The position numbers were made by a program, and so were the translations under genes. The notes under the pieces are model-generated. The model ran no database searches. It had not been told where the DNA came from and was given only the letters and a program-made list of their open reading frames with translations. From RBG-16-66-20 sp036262835 (lineage in GTDB: Bacteria > Pseudomonadota > Gammaproteobacteria > Burkholderiales > SG8-39), in NCBI GenBank assembly GCA_036262835.1, contig DATAID010000100.1:45007-109006 (forward strand): a DNA stretch of 64,000 bases. The letters are read 5' to 3'. Shown here in pieces: positions 1-8,333 of this stretch; within the stretch, counting starts at the first letter, position 1; each line of letters opens with the position of its first letter.

Positions 1-2
1 TC

Positions 3-989
3 AAGCTGCTCCGCCAGCGCATGGACCTTGCTCGCGAGGTGGGCAGGCTGAAGGGCAAGGCGCCCGCTTATCGCCCGGAGCGCGAGAGCGAGATCCTGCG
101 CCGCCTGCCGGATGACGCCCGCGCGGTGTTCCGCGAGGTCATCTCCGCCTGCCGCGCCGTCGAGCAGGCGATCCGCGTCTCCTACCTCGGGCCGCAGGGC
201 ACTTTCAGCGAGCAGGCCGTGCTGCGCCATTTCGGCGCCGCCGTGTCCGGCGAGCCCGCGGCGACGATCGACGAGGTGTTCCGCGGCGCGGAGGCCGGCG
301 CGACGCAGTTTGCCGTGGTGCCGGTGGAAAATTCGACCGAGGGCGCGGTCGGACGCACGCTCGACCTGCTGCTGCTCACGCCGCTCAAGATCTGCGGCGA
401 GATCGAACTCAAGGTGCGGCAGAACCTGCTGTCGCGCGAAAAAGACGCGAAGAAAATAAAAAGGATCTATTCCCACGCCCAGTCGCTCGCGCAGTGCAAC
501 GGCTGGCTCGGGCAGCACCTCGCGAAGGCCGAGCGCGTGCCGGTCGGCTCGAACGCCGAGGCGGCGCAGCGCGCGGCCAAGGAAAAGGGCACGGCGGCGA
601 TCGCGGGCGAGATTGCGGCGGCGCGCTACAAGCTCGCCATCCTCGCGCGCGACATCGAGGACGACCCGAACAACACCACGCGCTTCCTTGTCCTAGGCAA
701 CGTCGAGCCGGCGCCGACCGGCCGCGACCGGACCTCGCTCGTCATGTCGGCGGAGAACAAGCCCGGCGCGGTGCACGCGCTCCTCTCGCCGCTCGCCCAG
801 GGCGGCGTCAGCATGTCGCGCATCGAGTCGCGCCCCTCGCGGGCACGCTCTTCGCTTTGGGAATACGTGTTCTTCATCGACGTCGAGGGGCACCAGGCCG
901 ATGCGAAGGTTAAAAATGCGATTGAGGCGCTCAAAACCCGAGCGCCGTTCCTCAAAATACTGGGTTCCTACCCCATGGCGGTGAGTTGA
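3..989 (+). CDS. pheA: Chorismate mutase/prephenate dehydratase (P-protein), 5' truncated
   Basis: Bifunctional enzyme that turns chorismate into prephenate and then phenylpyruvate for phenylalanine synthesis. The reading frame is open to the left edge, so the start and most of the chorismate mutase helices lie outside the window; only the last helix is present. Counting from the internal Met at base 21, the prephenate dehydratase domain begins near residue 52 (YLGPQGTFSE) with NSTEGA at 104-109 and the catalytic TTRF motif at 219-222. The ACT regulatory domain follows, with the phenylalanine-binding ESRP at 269-272, so feedback inhibition is expected from family knowledge. The stop is one base before hisC, so the pair is almost certainly cotranscribed. 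Confidence 0.96.
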   Translation, partial: KLLRQRMDLAREVGRLKGKAPAYRPERESEILRRLPDDARAVFREVISACRAVEQAIRVSYLGPQGTFSEQAVLRHFGAAVSGEPAATIDEVFRGAEAGATQFAVVPVENSTEGAVGRTLDLLLLTPLKICGEIELKVRQNLLSREKDAKKIKRIYSHAQSLAQCNGWLGQHLAKAERVPVGSNAEAAQRAAKEKGTAAIAGEIAAARYKLAILARDIEDDPNNTTRFLVLGNVEPAPTGRDRTSLVMSAENKPGAVHALLSPLAQGGVSMSRIESRPSRARSSLWEYVFFIDVEGHQADAKVKNAIEALKTRAPFLKILGSYPMAVS

Positions 990-990
990 A

Positions 991-2100
991 ATGCTGATCG
1001 ATCCCTGCGAACTGTCCCCCTCGTACGTGCGCTCGATCGCGCCGTACCAGCCCGGCAAGCCGATCTCGGAGGTCGCGCGCGAGCTCGGCCTGAAGGAAGA
1101 GAACATCATCAAGCTTGCCTCCAACGAGAACCCGCGCGGCATCGGGCCGCGCACGCGCGCCGCGATCGACGCGGCGATCGCCGAGGTGGCGCGCTACCCG
1201 GACGGCAATGGCCATGAGCTGCGGATGGCGCTTTCGCGCCGGCACGGCGTGGAGCCCGGCGCGATCGTGCTCGGCAACGGCTCGAACGACGTGCTCGAGC
1301 TCGTCGCGCACGCCTTCCTCGGGCCGGGCCGCGCCGCGGTGTTCTCGCAGCATTGCTTCGCGGTGTACCCGCTCGCGACGCAGGCGCGGGGGGCGCGCGC
1401 GATCGTGGTGCCGGCCAAGAACTTCGGCCACGACCTCGATGCGATGGCCGCGGCGATCGACGACGAGACCTACGTCCTCTGGGTGGCGAACCCGAACAAC
1501 CCGACCGGCACGCACGTGCGGCCCGAGGCGCTGGAGGCCTTCGTGCGGCGCGTGCCCGAGCGCGTGATCCTGGTGATCGACGAGGCCTACAACGAGTACC
1601 TCGCGCCCGAGCTCAAGTCGGAGACGGTCAAGTGGCTGAAGCGCCACCCGAATCTCGTGGTGACGCGCACCTTCTCCAAAGCCTACGGCCTCGCCGGCCT
1701 GCGCGTCGGCTATGCGCTCGCGCATCCCTCGGTCGCGGACATCATGAACCGGGTGCGCCAGCCCTTCAACGTCAACAGCCTCGCGCTCGCGGCGGCGACG
1801 GCGGCGCTCGACGACATGGAGTTCGTCGCGCGCAGCTACGCGGAGAACCTGCAGGGCCTGCGCCAGATCGAAGAAGGCGCGAAGAAGCTCGGCCTGGAAT
1901 GGATTCCGTCGCACGGCAACTTCATCACCATCCGCGTGGGCAAGGCGAACGAGGTTTTCCGGCGCCTGCTGAAGCGCGGCGTCATCGTGCGGCCGGTAGG
2001 CGGCGGCTACCAGCTGCCCGAGCATCTGCGCGTCACCGTCGGCACCGGGGCCGAGAACGAGCGCTTTCTCGCCGCGCTCGCGGGCAGCCTGAAAGAGTGA
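991..2100 (+). CDS. hisC: Histidinol-phosphate aminotransferase
   Basis: PLP-dependent class I/II aminotransferase of 369 residues, normal for HisC. The cofactor lysine is K230 in TFSKAYGLAGLRVGY; NPNNPTG at 167-173 and DEAY at 197-200 are the usual PLP-contact motifs. HisC converts imidazole acetol phosphate to histidinol phosphate. Its position between pheA and tyrA, away from any other his gene, is the common betaproteobacterial arrangement. There the enzyme can also transaminate aromatic keto acids (family knowledge; not proven by this sequence). It starts one base after the pheA stop and leads into tyrA after ten bases. Confidence 0.95.
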   Translation: MLIDPCELSPSYVRSIAPYQPGKPISEVARELGLKEENIIKLASNENPRGIGPRTRAAIDAAIAEVARYPDGNGHELRMALSRRHGVEPGAIVLGNGSNDVLELVAHAFLGPGRAAVFSQHCFAVYPLATQARGARAIVVPAKNFGHDLDAMAAAIDDETYVLWVANPNNPTGTHVRPEALEAFVRRVPERVILVIDEAYNEYLAPELKSETVKWLKRHPNLVVTRTFSKAYGLAGLRVGYALAHPSVADIMNRVRQPFNVNSLALAAATAALDDMEFVARSYAENLQGLRQIEEGAKKLGLEWIPSHGNFITIRVGKANEVFRRLLKRGVIVRPVGGGYQLPEHLRVTVGTGAENERFLAALAGSLKE

Positions 2101-2110
2101 AGCGCGGCTG

Positions 2111-2980
2111 ATGCGGTTTGCGCGGGTCGCCGTCATCGGCGTAGGACTGATCGGCGGCTCGTTCGCGCTTTCGCTAAAGCGCGCGCGACTTGCAGGACAC
2201 GTCGTCGGCGCGGGCCGCAGCCGCGTCAACCTCAAGAGGGCGCTCAAGCGCCGCGCCATCGACTCGATTGCGCAAAGCGCGGCCGCCGCGGCCAGAAACG
2301 CGGACCTGGTTTTCATTGCCACGCCGGTTTCCCATTTCGAAAAAATATTCAGGGAAATAAAAGACAGCCTCAAACCGTCCGCGATCGTCACCGACGGCGG
2401 CAGCACCAAGCGCGACGTCGTGGCGGCGGCGCGGAAGGGCCTCGGGAAGAAGATTGCGCAGTTCATTCCCGCGCATCCGATCGCGGGCGCCGAAAAAAGC
2501 GGCGTTGCCGCGGCGAGCAGCGAGCTTTATCGAGGCAAAAGAGTGGTCCTGACGCCCCTTGCGGTCAATTCGCCGGCGCGAGTTCGAGGTCTGCGGCAGG
2601 CATGGACGGGAATCGGTGCGAATGTCTCCACGATGTCGCCGGCCGAGCACGACGCCGTCTTCGCCGCGGTAAGCCACCTCCCGCACCTGCTTGCCTACGG
2701 CCTCGTCAGCGACATCGCCGGGCGGCGCAATTCCAAGGTCCTCTTCGGCTACGCGGCCGGCGGCTTTCGCGACTTCACCCGCATCGCCTCTAGCCACCCC
2801 GAGATGTGGCGGGACATTTGCGACGCGAACAGGGATCTGCTTTTGAAAGAGGTGAAGGGTTTTGAATCCACGTTGAAAAAAATTAAGACAATTCTCCGCA
2901 GGAGAAAGACGAAAAACCTGGAGAAAATCTTTGCCGACGCGCGCTCGGCGCGGGACCGCTGGCTGAAAGGGCGGGCGTGA
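2111..2980 (+). CDS. tyrA: Prephenate dehydrogenase
   Basis: NAD(P)-dependent enzyme of tyrosine synthesis that oxidises and decarboxylates prephenate to 4-hydroxyphenylpyruvate. It has 289 residues, the size of a monofunctional TyrA without mutase or ACT domain. The Rossmann glycine motif GVGLIGGS is at residues 10-17, and the conserved HPIAGAEKSG and AVSHLPHLLAY substrate-site segments follow. The C-terminal quarter is unusually rich in AAA lysine codons for such a GC-rich genome. The stop overlaps the GTG start of aroA in a GTGA tetranucleotide, which suggests translational coupling. Confidence 0.95.
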   Translation: MRFARVAVIGVGLIGGSFALSLKRARLAGHVVGAGRSRVNLKRALKRRAIDSIAQSAAAAARNADLVFIATPVSHFEKIFREIKDSLKPSAIVTDGGSTKRDVVAAARKGLGKKIAQFIPAHPIAGAEKSGVAAASSELYRGKRVVLTPLAVNSPARVRGLRQAWTGIGANVSTMSPAEHDAVFAAVSHLPHLLAYGLVSDIAGRRNSKVLFGYAAGGFRDFTRIASSHPEMWRDICDANRDLLLKEVKGFESTLKKIKTILRRRKTKNLEKIFADARSARDRWLKGRA

Positions 2981-4263
2981 AGACGCTGGACCTGAAGCCC
3001 GCCACGGCGGCGCGCGGCACGGTCCGGCTGCCCGGCTCGAAGAGCATCACCAACCGCGTCCTTCTGCTGGCCGCGCTCTCGGGCGCCGGGAAAACCGTCG
3101 TGCGCGGCGCGCTCGACGCCGAGGACACTCGCGTCATGATCGGGGCGCTGCAAAAGCTCGGCGTGCCGCTCGATGACCGCAATTTCGCCGAGATCCTCGT
3201 GCCGGGGCGCGGGGGCAGGTTCAGCCGCAAGAAGGATCTTTTCCTGGGCAACGCCGGCACGGCGTACCGCTCGCTTACCGCGGTGCTCGCGCTGGCGGCG
3301 CGCGGCGAATACCGGCTCATGGGCGTGCCGCGCATGCACGAGCGGCCGATCGGCGACCTCGTCAAGGCGCTGCATGCCTTCGGCGCGCATGTCGACTATG
3401 TCGGCGAGGTCGGCTATCCGCCGCTCGTCATCAAGCGCGGCCAGGTCGACACGCGCAAGCCGGTCAAGGTGCGCGGCGACGTGTCCTCGCAGTTCGTGAG
3501 CGCGCTCCTCATGGCGCTGCCGCTCGCCGGCGGCGGCACGATCGAGATCGAGGGCGAGCTCGTCTCCAAGCCCTACGTCGAGATCACGTTGAATCTCATG
3601 CGTCGCTTCGGCGTCGACATCGCGCGCCATGACTGGCGAAAATTCCGCGTCTCGAACGCCCACTACACCAGCCCCGGCGAGCTCCACGTCGAGGGCGACG
3701 CGTCCTCGGCGTCCTACTTCCTCGCCGCGGGCGCGCTCGCGGGCGGGCCGGTCCGCGTCGAGGGCGTCGGCAAGGACAGCATCCAGGGCGATGTGCGGTT
3801 CACGGAAGTGCTGGAGCGGATGGGAGCTTCCGTGACGTTCGATTCGAATGCCATTGAAGTAAAAAACGAAAAGAAAAAACTAAGCGCGATCGACCTCGAT
3901 CTAAATCACATTCCCGACGCGGCCATGACCGCCGCGGTGCTCGCGCTCTTCGCGGAAGGCACGACGACGATCCGCAACATCGCCAACTGGCGCGTCAAGG
4001 AGACCGACCGCATCGCCGCGATGGCGAAGGAGCTGCGCAAGCTGGGGGCGGAAGTCGAGGAAGGTCCCGATTTCATCCGCATAAAGCCCGGGAAGAAAGT
4101 AAAACCCGACGTCTCGATCGACACCTACGGCGATCACCGCATGGCGATGTGCTTCTCGCTCGTGTCGCTCGCCGGCGTGCCGGTGACGATCAACGACCCG
4201 GATTGCGTCGCCAAGACGTTTCCGGACTACTTCAAAACCTTCCAGTCAATAGCAAAGCCCTAG
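2977..4263 (+). CDS. aroA: 3-phosphoshikimate 1-carboxyvinyltransferase (EPSP synthase)
   Basis: Sixth step of the shikimate pathway: joins phosphoenolpyruvate to shikimate-3-phosphate. The length of 428 residues is normal. PGSKSITNR at 19-27 holds the catalytic lysine, GNAGTA at 91-96 is the PEP-site loop, and RVKETDRI and YGDHRMAM lie in the C-terminal half. The start is a GTG inside the end of tyrA. The residues around 295-305 are encoded by an A-rich stretch. The TAG stop sits in a CTAG that also supplies the stop of the converging gene on the other strand. Confidence 0.97.
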   Translation: MKTLDLKPATAARGTVRLPGSKSITNRVLLLAALSGAGKTVVRGALDAEDTRVMIGALQKLGVPLDDRNFAEILVPGRGGRFSRKKDLFLGNAGTAYRSLTAVLALAARGEYRLMGVPRMHERPIGDLVKALHAFGAHVDYVGEVGYPPLVIKRGQVDTRKPVKVRGDVSSQFVSALLMALPLAGGGTIEIEGELVSKPYVEITLNLMRRFGVDIARHDWRKFRVSNAHYTSPGELHVEGDASSASYFLAAGALAGGPVRVEGVGKDSIQGDVRFTEVLERMGASVTFDSNAIEVKNEKKKLSAIDLDLNHIPDAAMTAAVLALFAEGTTTIRNIANWRVKETDRIAAMAKELRKLGAEVEEGPDFIRIKPGKKVKPDVSIDTYGDHRMAMCFSLVSLAGVPVTINDPDCVAKTFPDYFKTFQSIAKP

Positions 4264-5147
4264 CCGGGCGGCTGGGCGATCGCGTCCTCGTACTTGTGCC
4301 GGCGCGTGATCCTGCCCGCGTGCTGGAAGATGTCGAGCGTCGCCTCGTAGGCCGGGCGCGTGATCTCCACGTGCGGCGTCCAGTTGCCGAGCTTCTGGTA
4401 GGCGCCGATCGTCTGCGCGAGCACGCTTGGGTTGATGTCCGGAAAAAATGACGCTTCCTTCTTCGCGACTTCGGCGGCGGGCGTCCTGATGAGCCAGGCG
4501 CGCGCCTTGCGGTAGGCGCGCATGAATTTCTTCGCCGCGTCGGTCTTCAGGAACTCGCGCGTCGCGGCGAGGCTCGAGAACGCGCACGGGCCGATCGGCT
4601 GGCCAACGGAGGCGACGATGTGGCCGACCCTGTCGTGCTCGAGCTGCTGCGGCGCCGGGCCCTGCAGGTGGATGTAGTCACCCGTGCCGTTCCTGAACGC
4701 CTCGATCATCTTTTCGGTCGAGCCCGCGTTCACGGCCTTGAGGTCGTCGAGGTTGACGCCGCGCTTGTGGCAGGCGTAGCGGAACATCACGCTCGGCTGC
4801 TCGCCGTGATCGAACACCACGGGCCGGCCCTTCAGCCGCTCCCAGCTGAAGTCGGGCTCGGGCTTGCGGCCGACGAGAAAGAACCCATCCATCTCGTTGA
4901 TCTGCGCGAAGTGCAGGGCCGGCGGCTGCGCGCCTTTCTCGAGCGGGTTGAACGCCTGCGACACCGCCGATTGCGCGACGTGCACGCTGCCATCCACCAG
5001 CCCCGCGATCGCCGACTTGCCGGCCGGCGCGACCGAGTGCTTCGGCGTCAATCCTTCCTCCTCGAGGTAGCCGCAGGCGATCGTGGCGATGAGCGGCGAG
5101 TAGAACGCGGAAAAGCGCGTGAACTGGATGCTGATTTCTTCGGCCAA
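4260..5147 (-). CDS. Orphan ABC-type substrate-binding protein, NMT1/THI5-like
   Basis: Periplasmic-binding-protein fold of the SsuA/NMT1 type, 295 residues, opening IQFTRFSAFYSPLIAT and GYLEEEGL as these proteins typically do after processing. The TTG start is chosen because AGGAG lies seven bases upstream and because the 22 upstream codons lack homology and run into cmk on the other strand. From this start there is no signal peptide, which is odd for a transporter subunit, and no permease or ATPase gene is adjacent. It may be a cytoplasmic ligand-binding protein. The ligand is unknown. It sits inverted between aroA and cmk, genes that are usually continuous. Confidence 0.8.
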   Translation of the reverse strand: MAEEISIQFTRFSAFYSPLIATIACGYLEEEGLTPKHSVAPAGKSAIAGLVDGSVHVAQSAVSQAFNPLEKGAQPPALHFAQINEMDGFFLVGRKPEPDFSWERLKGRPVVFDHGEQPSVMFRYACHKRGVNLDDLKAVNAGSTEKMIEAFRNGTGDYIHLQGPAPQQLEHDRVGHIVASVGQPIGPCAFSSLAATREFLKTDAAKKFMRAYRKARAWLIRTPAAEVAKKEASFFPDINPSVLAQTIGAYQKLGNWTPHVEITRPAYEATLDIFQHAGRITRRHKYEDAIAQPPG

Positions 5148-5185
5148 GGGAGCTCTCCTGTTGTTCCGGCAGAATAACCTCGCGC

Positions 5186-5830
5186 ATGTCCTCGCCGGTA
5201 CCCGTGATCGCAATTGATGGCCCGACCGCCTCCGGCAAGGGGACGATCGCGAGCCGGGTGGCGACCCGGCTCGGCTTCCACTACCTGGAGAGCGGTTCGC
5301 TGTATCGCCTGGTCGCGCTGGCGGGGGGAGAGCCGGTGCAAGCCGCGAGGGGGCTGGACGTGGCCTATCGCGGCGGTCGGATTTTCCTCAAGGAACAAGA
5401 TGTTACTGACGAACTGCGAGCCGAGGCGGTGGGCAACCGGGCCTCGGAAATCGCAAGCGATCAAAGAGTTAGAAGCGTCCTGCTGGAGCGGCAGCGAGCT
5501 TTCCGACGGGCACCGGGTCTGGTCGCCGATGGGCGCGACATGGGCACGGTCGTCTTCCCGGACGCAAGCCTGAAAATTTACTTGACGGCGAGCCCGGGGG
5601 TACGGGCGCAGCGTAGATATAAGCAGTTGATAGACAAAGGAAACAGTGCTAACCTCGCGTCCCTTTCCCGTGAGTTAGAGGAGCGGGACAGACGCGATGC
5701 CACCCGAGCGGTGGCGCCGCTGAAACCCGCGGCCGATGCCGTGCAGGTCGACTCCTCGGCGCTGTCGATCGACCAAGTGGTTGATTTGATAGTGAAGCAG
5801 TTTCGGGAACGGACGGTGGGGAAGGCCTGA
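5186..5830 (+). CDS. cmk: Cytidylate kinase
   Basis: Phosphorylates CMP and dCMP to the diphosphates. It has 214 residues with the P-loop GPTASGKGT at 12-20 and the following segment LGFHYLESGSLYR typical of Cmk. DGRDMGTVVFPDA is the family's substrate-binding segment. It lies directly upstream of rpsA, as in most proteobacteria. The start is 38 bases from the divergent start of the orphan binding protein, so the aroA-cmk transcript is interrupted and cmk may need its own promoter in that gap. Confidence 0.96.
   Translation: MSSPVPVIAIDGPTASGKGTIASRVATRLGFHYLESGSLYRLVALAGGEPVQAARGLDVAYRGGRIFLKEQDVTDELRAEAVGNRASEIASDQRVRSVLLERQRAFRRAPGLVADGRDMGTVVFPDASLKIYLTASPGVRAQRRYKQLIDKGNSANLASLSRELEERDRRDATRAVAPLKPAADAVQVDSSALSIDQVVDLIVKQFRERTVGKA
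5627..5655 (+). promoter_or_regulatory. Candidate sigma-70 promoter inside cmk, reading into rpsA
   Basis: TTGATA (5627-5632), a 17-base spacer and TAACCT (5650-5655), with TG one base before the -10 box (extended -10). It is the most AT-rich patch near the end of cmk. Separate promoters for rpsA near cmk are known in enterobacteria. The motif match is imperfect (-10 is 3 of 6), and codon constraints could produce it by chance. Confidence 0.35.
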
Positions 5831-5898
5831 AGGTTTTCCCTTTTTTCAACGAACCCGCAGTTTAAGTCTGCGGAACTGAAGGCAAATTTCCCTACTCC
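5831..5898 (+). promoter_or_regulatory. rpsA leader: pyrimidine tract, stem-loop, no Shine-Dalgarno
   Basis: Between cmk and rpsA there is a U/C-rich tract (about 5832-5848). It is followed by a stem-loop with arms CCGCAG (5855-5860) and CTGCGG (5868-5873) and a 7-base loop. The 15 bases before the ATG carry no purine-rich ribosome site. In E. coli, rpsA is translated from a structured, SD-poor leader and is repressed by S1 itself; this leader has the same character. The comparison is by feature, not by alignment. Confidence 0.5.
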
Positions 5899-7638
5899 AT
5901 GGCCAGTGTTTCGCCTGCTGTCTCGAAGTCCGCTAATCCTTCCCCCGAGTCGTTCGCCGCCCTGTTCGAAGAAAGCCTGACGCGCAAAGAGATGCGCGTG
6001 GGCGAGGTCATCACCGCCGAAGTCGTGCGCGTGGACCAGAACTTCGTCGTGGTCAACGCCGGGCTCAAATCCGAGAGCGTGATCGCTCTTGAAGAATTCC
6101 GTAACGACGCCGGCGAGCTTGAAGTCAAGCCCGGCGATTTCGTCAGCGTCTCGATCGAAGCCCTTGAAGACGGCTACGGCGAGACGCGCCTGTCGCGTGA
6201 AAAAGCGAAGCGCATGGCCGCGTGGCTCGAGCTCGAGAAGGCGCTCGAGTCGGGCGAGAAGGTGCAGGGCGTCATCACCGGCAAGGTGAAGGGCGGCCTG
6301 ACCGTCATGGCGAAGAGCATCCGTGCGTTCCTGCCCGGCTCGCTCGTCGACCTGCGCCCGGTGAAGGACACGACGCCGTTCGAAGGCAAGACCATGGAGT
6401 TCAAGGTCATCAAGCTCGACCGCAAGAGGAACAACGTGGTCGTGTCGCGCCGCGCGGTGCTGGAAGAGACGGCGGGAGCGGAGCGCGAGGCGCTGCTCTC
6501 GACGCTCTCCGAGGGCGCGGTCGTGAAGGGCATCGTCAAGAACATCACCGACTACGGCGCGTTCGTGGACCTCGGCGGTATCGACGGCCTGCTGCACATC
6601 ACCGATCTCGCGTGGCGCCGCGTGAAGCATCCGTCCGAGGTGCTGAACGTGGGCGACGAAGTCACCGCCAAGGTGCTCAAGTTCGACGCCGAGAAGAACC
6701 GCGTCTCGCTCGGCCTCAAGCAGCTGGGCGAAGATCCGTGGGTCGGCATCGCACGCCGCTACCCGGCGGGTACCCGTCTCTTCGGCAAGGTGACCAACCT
6801 CACCGACTACGGCGCGTTCGTCGAAGTCGAGGCAGGCATCGAGGGCCTGGTGCACGTCTCCGAGATGGACTGGACCAACAAGAACGTGCATCCCTCGAAG
6901 GTGGTGCAGGTCGGCGACGAGGTCGAGGTGATGATCCTCGAGATCGACGAGGAGCGCCGCCGCATTTCCCTCGGCATGAAGCAGTGCATGCCGAACCCGT
7001 GGGAGGACTTCGCGCGCGAGTTCAAGAAGGGCGACCGCGTCAAGGGCCAGATCAAGTCGATCACCGATTTCGGCGTCTTCGTCGGCCTCTCGGGCGGCAT
7101 CGACGGCCTGGTGCACCTCTCGGACCTGTCCTGGAGCCAGGCGGGCGAGGAGGCGGTCAAGCGCTTCAAGAAGGGCGACGAGGTGGAGACGGTGGTGCTC
7201 TCGATCGACGTCGAGCGGGAGCGGATTTCGCTCGGCATCAAGCAGCTCGAGGGCGACCCGTTCACCAACTTCATCGCGAGCCACGAGAAGAACAGCGTGG
7301 TCACGGGCGACGTGAAGTCGGTCGACGCCAAGGGCGCGGTGATCGCGCTCACGCCCGAGATCGACGGCTACCTGCGCGCCTCGGAGTTCTCGCGCGACCG
7401 CATCGAGGACCTGCGCACGGCGCTCAAGGACGGCGACAAGGTGACCGCGATGATCATCAACGTCGATCGCAAGAACCGCTCGATCAACCTCTCGGTGAAG
7501 GCGAAGGACGCCGCGGAGGAGACCGAAGCCATGAAGCAGCTGAGGACCGAGAACGCGGCGAGCGCCGCGGGCAGCACCAACCTCGGCGCGCTGCTGCGGG
7601 CGAAGCTGGACAAGGGCGGGTCGGACCCGCAAAAGTAG
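5899..7638 (+). CDS. rpsA: 30S ribosomal protein S1
   Basis: Six consecutive S1 (OB-fold) RNA-binding repeats over 579 residues, each recognisable by motifs such as ITDYGAFVDLGG, LTDYGAFVEVEAG and ITDFGVFVGLSGG followed by GLVH(V/L)S. The protein brings mRNA to the 30S subunit. It is about 20 residues longer than the E. coli protein, mostly as an N-terminal extension before SFAALFEESL. The start codon is not preceded by a Shine-Dalgarno sequence. The downstream gene is ihfB, the classic proteobacterial order. Confidence 0.98.
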   Translation: MASVSPAVSKSANPSPESFAALFEESLTRKEMRVGEVITAEVVRVDQNFVVVNAGLKSESVIALEEFRNDAGELEVKPGDFVSVSIEALEDGYGETRLSREKAKRMAAWLELEKALESGEKVQGVITGKVKGGLTVMAKSIRAFLPGSLVDLRPVKDTTPFEGKTMEFKVIKLDRKRNNVVVSRRAVLEETAGAEREALLSTLSEGAVVKGIVKNITDYGAFVDLGGIDGLLHITDLAWRRVKHPSEVLNVGDEVTAKVLKFDAEKNRVSLGLKQLGEDPWVGIARRYPAGTRLFGKVTNLTDYGAFVEVEAGIEGLVHVSEMDWTNKNVHPSKVVQVGDEVEVMILEIDEERRRISLGMKQCMPNPWEDFAREFKKGDRVKGQIKSITDFGVFVGLSGGIDGLVHLSDLSWSQAGEEAVKRFKKGDEVETVVLSIDVERERISLGIKQLEGDPFTNFIASHEKNSVVTGDVKSVDAKGAVIALTPEIDGYLRASEFSRDRIEDLRTALKDGDKVTAMIINVDRKNRSINLSVKAKDAAEETEAMKQLRTENAASAAGSTNLGALLRAKLDKGGSDPQK

Positions 7639-7671
7639 ACTCGAACGTCCTGACGATAGGGGAAGGTCGCC

Positions 7672-8004
<333 letters not shown>

Positions 8005-8036
8005 TCTCCGTCGCGGCGCGGCCGCGGGCCTGACGC

Positions 8037-8333
8037 ATGCGAGTCCTCGCCTGGGCGATCCGCATCGCCCTCTTCGTGCTGCTGGTCGCTTTTGCGGCCA
8101 AGAATGCCGACCCGGTGCGGCTGCGCTTCTACTTCGACCTCGCCTGGGAGGCGCCGCTGGTGGCGCTGCTGCTCGCCTTCTTCGCCGCCGGCGTGCTGCT
8201 CGGCGTGCTCGCCATGCTCGGCACCTGGCTGGCTCAGCGCAGGGAGCTCGCCAGACTCGAGAAAAGGATCCTGATTCAGGAGCCGAAATCCGGAGCGCCG
8301 GACGCCAATCAACCTCCCGCGGCGGAGGGCTGA
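8037..8333 (+). CDS. lapA: LapA-family inner-membrane protein (DUF1049)
   Basis: 98-residue protein with two hydrophobic segments (about residues 5-25 and 40-65) and a charged C-terminal tail predicted to be cytoplasmic. The sequence KNADPVRLRFYFDLAW between the segments is typical of the LapA/YciS family. LapA works with LapB in regulated turnover of LpxC and hence in LPS balance (knowledge from E. coli). The stop overlaps the lapB start by one base (TGATG), so the two are coupled. Confidence 0.88.
   Translation: MRVLAWAIRIALFVLLVAFAAKNADPVRLRFYFDLAWEAPLVALLLAFFAAGVLLGVLAMLGTWLAQRRELARLEKRILIQEPKSGAPDANQPPAAEG

Noticed and set aside
3858..3885. Possible programmed frameshift site A AAA AAC in aroA
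   Set aside because: The heptamer is in the right frame, but no meaningful -1 product or downstream structure is evident, and the aroA frame is complete. It is most likely part of an A-rich codon patch.
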